Part shown: positions 47,635 to 55,326 of the stretch, piece by piece
Layout of the letters: each line of letters begins with the position of its first letter
Numbering within the stretch: position 1 is the first letter of the stretch
Assembly: GCF_900101625.1 (NCBI RefSeq)
Contig: NZ_FMYZ01000002.1
Coordinates: forward strand, 1 to 64,000
DNA from: Cupriavidus sp. YR651
Lineage (GTDB): Bacteria; Pseudomonadota; Gammaproteobacteria; Burkholderiales; Burkholderiaceae
Direction: 5' to 3'
Length of the DNA stretch: 64,000 nucleotides
The notes under the pieces: model-generated
The model's database searches: none
The model's input: only the letters and a program-made list of their open reading frames with translations
Told to the model about the DNA's origin: nothing
Program-made: the position numbers and the translations under genes

Positions 47635-48095
47635 GCCAGGCGGAGGGCGAGCCGATCGGCGCCGCGAACGCGCGGGGCCTGCGTCCCGGCCTGCGGTTCG
47701 AGTGGCAGTATGTGGTGCCGCCCAAGGCTACCGTGCCCAATCTCTATGACGACATCCCGGGCTGCGCGGACATGCCCGATGTGCTCGCCACGGGCTACAT
47801 GGTCGGCATCATGGAATGCGCCTGCCTGCAGATGCTGCGCGAGCACATGGACTGGCCGCGCGAGCAATCGCTCGGCACGCTGGTCAACTTCACGCATCTG
47901 GCCGCCACGCCGCCCGGCATGACCGTCACGGTCAAGGGCGAACTGGTGGCCGTGGAAGGCCGCAAGGTGCGGTTTGCCCTGACGGCGTGGGACGGCGAAG
48001 ACAAGATTTCGGAAGGCGTGCACGAGCGTCACCTGATCGACCCGGCGCGCTTCAACGACAAGATCGCGGCCAAGGTCGGCCGCATGAAAGGCTGA
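47631..48095 (+). CDS. Thioesterase (FlK/hot-dog-fold) family protein
   Basis: A 154-residue protein with a hot-dog thioesterase pattern: LYDDIPGCADMPDVLATGYMV, then a long helix with ECACLQMLREHM, and GTLVNFTHLAATPPGMTVTV. This resembles the fluoroacetyl-CoA thioesterase-like (FlK) family. An acyl-CoA substrate is likely. It is translated in a chain of overlapping or closely spaced genes (47125-49382). Confidence 0.78.
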   Translation: MSQAEGEPIGAANARGLRPGLRFEWQYVVPPKATVPNLYDDIPGCADMPDVLATGYMVGIMECACLQMLREHMDWPREQSLGTLVNFTHLAATPPGMTVTVKGELVAVEGRKVRFALTAWDGEDKISEGVHERHLIDPARFNDKIAAKVGRMKG

Positions 48096-48099
48096 CGTG

Positions 48100-48456
48100 A
48101 TGGCTTGCATGACGCCCGCCACACCGGATGCACCGGATATGCCGGAGACACCCGAGGCGCCCGGCACCCCCGATACCCTCGACACCCCGGCCCGGCGCCG
48201 GCTGCATGCCGACCTGATCCGTGGCGCCGCCGCGGCCCAGCGGGCGGAGCCGGTGCCGTCGCCGTGCCGCAACGTATGCAAGATGGACGCGGCACGACTC
48301 TATTGCGAAGGGTGCCTGCGTACGATTCCCGAGATCGCCGGCTGGTCGAAGGCCGATGACGCGGAACGCCGGCGCATCTGGCAACTGCTGCCCGATCGCC
48401 TGGCGCCGCGCGGCGCGCAGGCTGTGCCCGGGAGCGTACCGGGGAGCGCCGCATGA
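48100..48456 (+). CDS. DUF1289 family cysteine-motif protein
   Basis: A 118-residue protein with a Pro/Thr/Asp-rich N-terminus (about 1-30) and a C-terminal DUF1289 domain. Four cysteines are in the pattern C56-x3-C60-x8-C69-x2-C72 (SPCRNVCKMD, YCEGCLRTIPEIAGW), suggesting a bound metal or iron-sulfur centre. Function is unknown. The start follows the thioesterase stop by 4 bases; the stop overlaps the next gene by 4 bases. Confidence 0.85.
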   Translation: MACMTPATPDAPDMPETPEAPGTPDTLDTPARRRLHADLIRGAAAAQRAEPVPSPCRNVCKMDAARLYCEGCLRTIPEIAGWSKADDAERRRIWQLLPDRLAPRGAQAVPGSVPGSAA

Positions 48457-49382
48457 CCACGCCGGCGCAACTGCCCGCCACGATGCGTGTGTTCGAGCGT
48501 GGCTGGCTGTCGGCCAACAACGTGCTGTTCATCGACGACCAAACCGGCGAGGCCGCGCTCGTCGACAGCGGCTACGTGACGCATGCCGGGCAGACCGAGG
48601 CCTTGGTGGAATCGGCGCTCGATGGCCGGCCCCTGCATCGGCTGATCAATACCCATCTCCACTCGGATCACTGCGGCGGCAATGCGCAGCTGCAAGCGCG
48701 CTGGCACCCGCGCACGTGGATTCCCGCCGCCGACGCCGCTGCGGTATCGGCCTGGGACGAGGACGCACTCAGCTACAAGGCCACCGGCCAGCAGTGCCAG
48801 CGCTTCACCTTCGATGCCGTCCTGCACGACGGCGACCGCCTGCGCCTGGGGGGCATCGACTGGGAAGTGGTGGCCGCGCCGGGGCACGACGCGCATGCCG
48901 TGATGTTGTTCGCGCCGGGGCCGCGCATCCTGATCTCGGGCGATGCGCTGTGGGAGAACGGCTTTGGCGTGATCTTTCCCGAGCTCGATGGCGAGAGCGG
49001 GTTTGACGAACAGGCCGCCGTGCTCGACCGCATCGATACGCTCGATGCCCGCATCGTCATCCCCGGCCACGGCCGCGTGTTCGACGATGTGGCGGCGGCC
49101 GTGACGCGCGCACGCGGACGGCTTGCGCATCTGCGTGGCGACGCGTTGCGCAACGCCACGCATGCCGTGAAAGTGCTGGTGAAGTTCCGGATGCTGGAGG
49201 TGCAATCGGTGTCGCGCGACGCGTTGTTTGCGTGGATGTGCGACACGCCGCTGATGCAGCGGATTCACGCGCGCTTCATGCCCGCGCAAGCGCTGGACGG
49301 GATGTTCGACCAGACGCTGCGGGGACTGGCCGGCGTGGGCGCGCTGACGCTTGACGGCGACCTCGTCGTCAACCGGGATTGA
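48453..49382 (+). CDS. Metallo-beta-lactamase-fold hydrolase
   Basis: A 309-residue MBL-fold hydrolase with H68-L-H70-S-D72-H73, then His in APGHDAHAV, Asp in LISGDALW and His in VIPGHGRVF, i.e. the full two-metal ligand set. It is a glyoxalase II-like member of unknown substrate, cytoplasmic. It is the last gene of the chain from the YbaK-like gene. It is not closely similar to the MBL protein at 24097. Confidence 0.87.
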   Translation: MTTPAQLPATMRVFERGWLSANNVLFIDDQTGEAALVDSGYVTHAGQTEALVESALDGRPLHRLINTHLHSDHCGGNAQLQARWHPRTWIPAADAAAVSAWDEDALSYKATGQQCQRFTFDAVLHDGDRLRLGGIDWEVVAAPGHDAHAVMLFAPGPRILISGDALWENGFGVIFPELDGESGFDEQAAVLDRIDTLDARIVIPGHGRVFDDVAAAVTRARGRLAHLRGDALRNATHAVKVLVKFRMLEVQSVSRDALFAWMCDTPLMQRIHARFMPAQALDGMFDQTLRGLAGVGALTLDGDLVVNRD

Positions 49383-49402
49383 GCGGAGCGGGAGACGCGG
49401 CC

Positions 49403-49954
49403 ATGATGCAACCGCTGCGTGGCAAGGACTTCATGTTGCGGCCATTTCGCGCGGCCGACGTGGCGCAGTTCGTCGCGGCCGTACGCGAGTCCATGGCGAC
49501 CGTGGGCGTATGGATGCCCTGGGCGCGGATCGACTACAACGCCTACGACGCACAGGAATGGTTCGCGCGCTGCGACGTCAACATGGCGGACGGCAGCGCG
49601 TTCGATATCGGCGTATTTGCCCCCGATGGACGCGAGCTCTACGGCGGCGTGGCGATCAACCAGATCCGGCGCGAGGACAATCTTGGCAATCTCGGCTACT
49701 GGATTCGTCAGGGCCGCCAGCGGCAGGGCCTGGCGACCGGCGCGGCGACGATGATGGCGTGCCACGGCTTCCACGGACTGGGGCTGACGCGGCTGGAGAT
49801 CGTGGCGGCCGAGGCTAACCTGGCGAGCCGTGGTGTGGCGGAGCGGGTTGGCGCGCAGTTCGAATGCATCGCGCGAAACCGGCTGATCCTGCGCGGCAGG
49901 CCGATTGCGGCGGCCGTGTATTCGCTGGTGCCGGAGTCATTCGGCGGCATTTGA
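49403..49954 (+). CDS. GNAT N-acetyltransferase (RimJ/RimL type)
   Basis: A 183-residue acetyltransferase. It starts with the RimJ/L-like LRPFRAADVAQFVAAVRE. The acetyl-CoA loop is RQGRQRQGLATGAATMM, and the last strand-helix includes EIVAAEANLASRGVAERVGAQFE, typical of ribosomal-protein or amino-acid N-acetyltransferases. The target is unknown. ATG 49403 (or 49406) has GGGAGA upstream and follows the metallo-hydrolase by 20 bases. Confidence 0.87.
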   Translation: MMQPLRGKDFMLRPFRAADVAQFVAAVRESMATVGVWMPWARIDYNAYDAQEWFARCDVNMADGSAFDIGVFAPDGRELYGGVAINQIRREDNLGNLGYWIRQGRQRQGLATGAATMMACHGFHGLGLTRLEIVAAEANLASRGVAERVGAQFECIARNRLILRGRPIAAAVYSLVPESFGGI

Positions 49955-50043
49955 TACGCAGCCTGCCGATGCCGGATGTCCTCTCCCGCATGGCGGGAGA
50001 GGACTGGGGCGCCCGGCATGGCGGTGCTGATCGCGCTGATCCG

Positions 50044-52188
50044 TCAGAACGTCGTGCGCATCCCGATCTTCACACTTCGACCCGGCAGCGGCGCGATGTC
50101 ACGCAGGATCGACGTGGCGCTGCGGGCTTCCGTGTTGGTGAGATTGTCGCCACGCACATACAGCAGCGTCTGCGTGCCCGACAGCTTCAGCTTGTAGGTC
50201 AGCGCCACGCCGAGCAAGGTGTAGGCATCGCTTGCGGTGTCGCCCGCGGGCACGCGGCTCTGGCGCGCGTACCAGTCGAGATTGACGCGCGCGCCCCAGG
50301 GGCCGGCGGCGTACGCCAGCGCACCGCCCAGCCGCAGCGGCGACAGGCGCGGCAGCGGCTCGCCCGTGTTGCGGTTCTCGCCATGCACGTAGTCGGCCCG
50401 CGCCTCGAAGTCGAGCGTGTCGCTCGTCGTCAGCATTTTCTGCAGCAGGCGTGTCTTGCCTTCGGCCTCGAAGCCGTACAGCGTGGCCGGCACCCCCAGG
50501 TATTGCTGCTCGGGCAGCGCGCCGTCGCTGCCGGCGGCCACCACATTGCCTTCCGCGTCGCGGAAGTTGCCCGTGTTCAGCAGCGCCAGGTAGTTCTGGA
50601 AGCGGCTGTAGTAGCCGGAGAGGCTGCCACTATGCGGCCCTTGCTTGAAGCGCACGCCGAGGTCGATCGATGTTGCGCGTTCCTTGTTCGCGTTGGGGTC
50701 GCCCACCTCGAAAGCGCCGGTGGCCAGGTGAGGGCCGTTGGCGTACAGCTCATAGAAGGTTGGCGCGCGCTCGGTGTACGACAGGTTGGTCGTCACGGAC
50801 CAGACCGGGTTCAGCTTGTACAGCAGGCCGGCCGACGCGCTGCCGGCGTTGAAGCTGCGGTCGGCATCGGTGAAGCGGTCGTTGCCATTGGCGCTGGCCT
50901 TGACGCTGCTGTGGTCGAGCCGTCCGCCCAGATTGAGCTTGAGGTCGCCCGATGCCGTCAGCGGCAGTTCCTCGAAGACGAACAGCGCGGCGTTGTCGGT
51001 GGTGGTGCTCGGCACGAACGCTTCCTCGCCGAGCGCCGAAAAATCGGTGTGGCCGAACTGCGTGCCGATCACGCCGGTCATGTTGCCGATCTTGCCGTGC
51101 GTGGCTTCCAGGCGCGCATCCCAGCCGTGATTCTTGAACGTGGTGCCGGTGACGCCGTCTTCGATTTCGCGGTGCTCGTAGTCGGTGTAGTTGAACTTGC
51201 CCTTCACCGATTCGATGACCCCGCCAGTGGTGCCGGCCAGGTTGCGCGCCTCACCCTCCAGCGCAAACCGGTCCTGGCGCATCTTGATGCGCGCGGCTTC
51301 CTCAGCCGGCGTGCCGTAGTCGTTGCGATAGGTCGAGTAGTTGGCGCCGACGAAGCCGTCCGCCCACGTGTAGGAGCCGCCCATCGAGCCGCCTTCCTGG
51401 TGGGCGTTGGTGTTCGGGATCTTGCCGTAGGCCTCGGTTTCGCCCTCGGGCAGCGGTTGCGTCGCGCGCAGGTTGCCGCTGCGGGCAAAGCCGGGGATGC
51501 GCAGGTCGCTGGTCTGGCGGACGAAGGCGTCGGCGTGCACCGCGAACTTGCCGTTGCCGGCCTCGATCAGGCCGCTGGCGTTGCGGCCCTTGTCGCCGCC
51601 GATGGTGCCGCTCACGTCCGTGGCGCCGGACACACCCGTGATGGGGTCCCTCGGAATCCGGTTGTCGATCACATTGACCACGCCGCCCAGCGCGCTGCCG
51701 CCGTACATCAGCGCCGCCGGTCCGCGGACGACTTCGATTTTTTCCGCCACGAGCGGGTCGATCGGCACCGCGTGGTCATAGGACAGCGTCGAGGCGTCCA
51801 GCGTGGAGCCACCGTTCTGCAGCACCTTGATGCGGTCGCCGTCCAGCCCGCGGATGGCCGGGCGGCTGGCGTTGGGGCCGAAGTAGCTGGACGCCACGCC
51901 GGGCAGGCTGTTCAGCGTTTCGCCGAGCGTGCTGGTCTGGCGCACGGCCAGCGCATCGCCGCCGAGGGTGGAGACCGGTGCGACCATGTCGTTGAGGTCG
52001 CTGCCCAGCGGATTGGCGGTGACGACGACTTCCTTGAGTGTCTGGGGTGCCGGGGCCTTGGCATCGGCTGGCGGCGTGGCGTCCTGGGCCACGGCGTGGG
52101 ACGACAGGCTGGCGCTGACGATCAGGGCGGCGACGGCCGCCAGCGGGGTGCGGCGCACCGCCGGGGAGAGAGTGGGATTCGAGAACAT
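50044..52188 (-). CDS. TonB-dependent outer-membrane receptor, probable zinc uptake (ZnuD-like)
   Basis: A 714-residue outer-membrane receptor. It has a signal peptide (to about residue 35, SSHAVA), TonB box LKEVVVTA (51-58), a plug domain (about 60-180, with RGLDGDRIKVLQNG and VEVVRGPAALMYGGSALGG-like segment) and a 22-strand barrel ending in the terminal Phe. It follows a CobW GTPase gene and a small membrane protein gene on the same strand, behind a candidate Zur site, so zinc is the most likely substrate, as for ZnuD. The ligand itself is inferred from context. Confidence 0.85.
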   Translation of the reverse strand: MFSNPTLSPAVRRTPLAAVAALIVSASLSSHAVAQDATPPADAKAPAPQTLKEVVVTANPLGSDLNDMVAPVSTLGGDALAVRQTSTLGETLNSLPGVASSYFGPNASRPAIRGLDGDRIKVLQNGGSTLDASTLSYDHAVPIDPLVAEKIEVVRGPAALMYGGSALGGVVNVIDNRIPRDPITGVSGATDVSGTIGGDKGRNASGLIEAGNGKFAVHADAFVRQTSDLRIPGFARSGNLRATQPLPEGETEAYGKIPNTNAHQEGGSMGGSYTWADGFVGANYSTYRNDYGTPAEEAARIKMRQDRFALEGEARNLAGTTGGVIESVKGKFNYTDYEHREIEDGVTGTTFKNHGWDARLEATHGKIGNMTGVIGTQFGHTDFSALGEEAFVPSTTTDNAALFVFEELPLTASGDLKLNLGGRLDHSSVKASANGNDRFTDADRSFNAGSASAGLLYKLNPVWSVTTNLSYTERAPTFYELYANGPHLATGAFEVGDPNANKERATSIDLGVRFKQGPHSGSLSGYYSRFQNYLALLNTGNFRDAEGNVVAAGSDGALPEQQYLGVPATLYGFEAEGKTRLLQKMLTTSDTLDFEARADYVHGENRNTGEPLPRLSPLRLGGALAYAAGPWGARVNLDWYARQSRVPAGDTASDAYTLLGVALTYKLKLSGTQTLLYVRGDNLTNTEARSATSILRDIAPLPGRSVKIGMRTTF

Positions 52189-52343
52189 GGCTCGCGATTC
52201 GAATTCGGAAGGCGAGCGCCCGGCTGATGGCGCGACGTGCCCCGGTACTCGGACCGGCGCATGGCGATATGGCGAATCATCAGGTGGGCGCTGCGCAAGA
52301 CAGGCGGATGGGCGGCGTCAGGCCGCCATCCGCGCTCAGGCAA

Positions 52344-52805
52344 TCAAACGAAGGCGGGCGAGGCAGGCGGGGCGCGCGTGTGGAAAGGGCGCGCGGCGGG
52401 AAGATCTGGCCAGCGCCAGGCCAGGCTGGCCGGCTTGACCGGTTTGCCGAAGGCAAGCAGCGGCAGGGTGAATGTGTCGACGTGACTGTCGGCGATGGTC
52501 GCGCCGTCGAACAGCACGCAGGAGTGCAGGCCGAGTTTCAGCGACAGCGGCTCGGCATGGTCTGCGTCGGTGGCATCGGACGCGATGGATGTGTCGGACG
52601 CATCCGACGCAGTGGACAATGCGGCGGCGGCCTGCGGCAGGTTCAGCAGCCCGCCGTGGACCACGCGGTGTGTCAGGCCGGCCTGTTGCGCGAGCAGCAG
52701 ACACAGCACAAGCCACAACGCGGGCCAGATACCCAGGCCGCGCGAACGCCACCGGGCCAACTGGCCGGTCGGGCGAGCGTGGAGCGTACGCGACTCAGTG
52801 CCCAT
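52344..52805 (-). CDS. Small membrane-anchored/exported protein in the zinc unit (DUF2946-like)
   Basis: A 153-residue protein with one N-terminal hydrophobic segment (GIWPALWLVLCLLLAQQAGL, about 25-45) followed by HRVVHGG. An Asp/Ser/Ala-rich loop (about 65-85) follows, then HSCVLFDGATIADS. The pattern of histidines, one cysteine and a single membrane segment resembles DUF2946-type proteins, but the assignment is tentative. It overlaps the cobW1 stop by 11 bases and precedes the TonB receptor, so it probably works with zinc uptake. Function is unknown. Confidence 0.65.
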   Translation of the reverse strand: MGTESRTLHARPTGQLARWRSRGLGIWPALWLVLCLLLAQQAGLTHRVVHGGLLNLPQAAAALSTASDASDTSIASDATDADHAEPLSLKLGLHSCVLFDGATIADSHVDTFTLPLLAFGKPVKPASLAWRWPDLPAARPFHTRAPPASPAFV

Positions 52806-54009
52806 GTCCGCAATCGCACGGGTCGTCGCCGTGCTTATGGTCATGGTGGTCACGGCCATGCGCAGCGTCGTGATCGTGGTCGTGGTCGTGATCGTCGCCA
52901 AAGGCATCGCCCCAGTCCGGGAACGGATCGGGATAGGCGGCCCACGTCTCGGGACCGGCAGCCATTTCGGCATCGGTCAGCAGGCAGGCGTCCAGCAAGG
53001 CTTCCAGCGCGTGGGCGTTCAGCTTCTCGCCGATCAGCGCCAGTTCCTGCCGGCGGTCGCCGAACGGGGCGGGCAAGCCGTCTTCGATCATGTCGGCTTC
53101 GATGCCGGCGCGCGATGCCGCGTCGGCCGGCCATTCGTCGGCGTCGATGGCGGCCCACCAGGCACCGGCCGCGCCGGGACGGCATACCCCGCCGGCCTGG
53201 CTCCAGTCGCCGGCGATATCCATGCGGCTGGCCAGCCAGAAGATGCCCTTCGAGCGCAGCACGTCGCCGTGCTCGCGCATCCATTCGGTGTGAATCAGGT
53301 CGGCAAAGCGCTGCGGATGGAACGGGCGGCGCCGGCGATACAGCAGTGTGCCGAGTCCGGCCGCCGCAGGCACGGGTTCGCCCTGAAGCGCCGCCTGCCA
53401 GCCGGCCGCGTTGGGCGTGGCATCGATATCGAAGCGGCCGGTGTCCAGCACGCGGTCCGCCGGGACCTTGCCGTGGCTGGCCTCGACGATGTCGGCGCGC
53501 GGGTTCAGCGCATGCAGCACGGCATGCAGATGCCCCAGCTGGCCGGCGTCGACGAGGTCGATCTTGTTGACGACGATGACGTCGCAGACCTCGATCTGGT
53601 CGATCAGCACATCCACCACGGTGCGATCGTCGCCGCTATGCGCGCGAAGTCCCCGGTCCGACAGGTAGTCGGCGTCGTGATAGTCCTGCAGGAAGCGGCT
53701 GGCATCGACAACCGTGACCAGCGTGTCGAGATGGGCGACGCCAGCGGACGCGGCGCCCTGTTCGCCATGTTCGTCCTCGAACGCGAAACCCTCGGCGATG
53801 CCGAGCGGCTCGTCGGCCGGGCCGGCTTCGATGACCACGCAGTCGTGCTGGCCCGCTTGCGCGAGACGATCGACCTCCGCCAGCAAATCGCCCTCGCCGC
53901 CGAGCACGGCCACGCGCTTGCCGGGTTGGGCGAGCAGATGGTTCAGCACGGAGGTCTTGCCGGCGCCGGAGAATCCGGACAGCACAGTGACGGGCAGGCG
54001 ATCGGCCAT
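52795..54009 (-). CDS. cobW1: CobW/COG0523 GTPase lacking the CxCC motif
   Basis: A 404-residue G3E-family GTPase. The P-loop is SGFSGAGKTS (Lys18), and VVNKIDLVD supplies the guanine-specificity motif. Compared with the paralogue at 55327, about 30 residues between the second strand and VVIEAGP are missing, including the CxCC metal site. The sequence passes directly from VAVLGGEGDLLAEV to VVIEAGP. A His/Asp-rich tail (residues about 368-404) ends DPCDCGHGH and could still bind zinc. The family hands zinc to client enzymes. A candidate Zur element lies 29 bases before the start. The number in the symbol only distinguishes the two copies here. Confidence 0.85.
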   Translation of the reverse strand: MADRLPVTVLSGFSGAGKTSVLNHLLAQPGKRVAVLGGEGDLLAEVDRLAQAGQHDCVVIEAGPADEPLGIAEGFAFEDEHGEQGAASAGVAHLDTLVTVVDASRFLQDYHDADYLSDRGLRAHSGDDRTVVDVLIDQIEVCDVIVVNKIDLVDAGQLGHLHAVLHALNPRADIVEASHGKVPADRVLDTGRFDIDATPNAAGWQAALQGEPVPAAAGLGTLLYRRRRPFHPQRFADLIHTEWMREHGDVLRSKGIFWLASRMDIAGDWSQAGGVCRPGAAGAWWAAIDADEWPADAASRAGIEADMIEDGLPAPFGDRRQELALIGEKLNAHALEALLDACLLTDAEMAAGPETWAAYPDPFPDWGDAFGDDHDHDHDHDAAHGRDHHDHKHGDDPCDCGHGH

Positions 54010-54037
54010 GGCGCGCGGTGAGTGGTGTAAGGGGTTA

Positions 54038-54054
54038 TTGCAACAAAGTTGCGA
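54038..54054. promoter_or_regulatory. Candidate Zur operator before cobW1
   Basis: Inverted repeat TTGCAAC-AAA-GTTGCGA (one mismatched pair). The core TGCAAnnnAGTTGCG recurs before zur at 56989-57003. It lies 29 bases upstream of the cobW1 start. Confidence 0.55.
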
Positions 54055-54221
54055 CTGTAGCAGAAAGCCGGCGGCGGCAACAGGTGATCGCGTCTCAAAG
54101 TGGCGCCGGCCGGTGTCTCCCAATGGTAGTGCCGTGGCCATGGCGCGACAACGACATTGGTTCGGCCATCGGCGAAGCGAGCGCGCCGGCACGCTGGCGT
54201 GCAGCGCACCCGGATCGCGCT

Positions 54222-54256
54222 GCACCAAAACAAAACGGCCCGGAATTCCGGGCCGT
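54222..54256 (-). terminator. Rho-independent terminator after dksA
   Basis: Perfect 22-base palindrome at 54235-54256 (arm ACGGCCCGGAA). On the minus strand it is followed by TTTTGTTTTGG, as expected for a terminator of dksA. It separates dksA from the cobW1 unit. Confidence 0.85.
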
Positions 54257-54283
54257 CTCGGTGCCGCCTGGGCGTGCGGGGAA

Positions 54284-54970
54284 TCAGTCCCCGAACAGCT
54301 TCTGGCGCAGTTCGCGGCGCTGCTGGGCTTCCAGCGACAGCGTGGCGGTCGGGCGGGCCAGCAGGCGGGGCACGCCGATCGGCTCGCCGGTTTCCTCGCA
54401 CCAGCCGTAGTCGCCGGATTCGATGCGCTGCAGCGACTGCTCGACCTTCTTCAGCAGCTTGCGCTCGCGGTCGCGCGTGCGCAGTTCCAGCGCGTGTTCT
54501 TCCTCGATCGTTGCGCGGTCGGCGGGATCGGGCACGATGACCGTTTCGCGCAGGTGTTCCGTGGTCTGATCGGCGTTCTTGAGAATTTCGTCGCGAAGCT
54601 GCTCAAGGCGATTCCTGAAGAAGGCAAGCTGCGCCTCGTTCATGTAATCCTTGTCGCTCATCTTCAGGATTTCAGCTTCAGTCAGAAGTTTGTTGCTGCT
54701 CATGGTTGCTGCTGATTCTCTTGTTGATGCGACCGGCGGCGTCTTCGTCCGCTCGGGTGCAGTGGCCGTCCGCTTGCGCGGCGCGGTCGTTTCACTCTGG
54801 CTGGCTGCAGTCTTGCTGCTTCGCGTGCCTCCCTTGGCCTCGCCCGCATCGGCGTGCGCCGTACTGCCGCGGGGAGCTGGCGCAGCCTTCACCGACTGCG
54901 CCTTGAGCGTCTCCGCCGCAGCGGTACCTGTCTTGCTGCGGCTTTCTTTCGTCTTTGTTGCGGCTGTCAT
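54284..54970 (-). CDS. dksA: DksA-type RNA polymerase-binding transcription factor, degenerate zinc finger
   Basis: The C-terminal 139 residues are DksA, which binds the RNA polymerase secondary channel with ppGpp. The coiled-coil tip DPADRA with its acidic residues is present. Only the first of four zinc-finger cysteines remains: Cys191 in YGWCEETGEPIG, with Thr194, Ser212 and Ala215 at the other positions. From ATG 54970 the protein has an 89-residue Lys/Ala/Thr-rich extension. A start at ATG 54703 would give a protein of ordinary DksA length, but AGAGAGG precedes 54970. It sits between two zinc-related units and ends at a strong terminator. Confidence 0.88.
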   Translation of the reverse strand: MTAATKTKESRSKTGTAAAETLKAQSVKAAPAPRGSTAHADAGEAKGGTRSSKTAASQSETTAPRKRTATAPERTKTPPVASTRESAATMSSNKLLTEAEILKMSDKDYMNEAQLAFFRNRLEQLRDEILKNADQTTEHLRETVIVPDPADRATIEEEHALELRTRDRERKLLKKVEQSLQRIESGDYGWCEETGEPIGVPRLLARPTATLSLEAQQRRELRQKLFGD

Positions 54971-55326
54971 GGGGACACCTCTCTCTACGCGTCGAAGAGT
55001 GACGGCGCTCTTGCCGAGGTACCCCAAGCGGAGGGCGGTCTCCGCACGAAGCACTGCGACCGCGCCTGCCGGCGGCCCGCCTCATGCTGACGACGACCGC
55101 CGCCCTGCAAATACGGACGGCGTCAGAAAAGGTGCGTCGCCCGCATCAAATCCGGCCTATTGTACTTGAACAAATTTTTCCGAGATATGGGAGAAAGCCG
55201 GACAACAGGCAGGAGTTTTCCCGGTACCCCTCTGGTAGGGAGGCGTGGGAGGTGTCCGGTGTCACCGCCCGACCCCGCAACAGGGGGCCGGAACGGTGCC
55301 CGCCGCACAAGCGGCGGAAGGGGCAC
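54971..55326. other. Intergenic region between cobW2 and dksA, 356 bases
   Basis: It must carry the dksA promoter. A TACAAT on the minus strand (about 55160-55165) in a locally AT-rich patch is a possible -10 box without a clear -35. No gene, repeat or terminator is seen. Confidence 0.4.

Noticed and set aside
49864-52227. Long plus-strand open frame opposite the TonB receptor
   Set aside because: The receptor has signal peptide, TonB box, plug and terminal Phe on the minus strand; the plus-strand product is a shadow.
54235-54256. Perfect 22-base palindrome considered as a regulator-binding site
   Set aside because: GC-rich stem directly followed by a T-rich tract on the minus strand after dksA fits a transcription terminator better.
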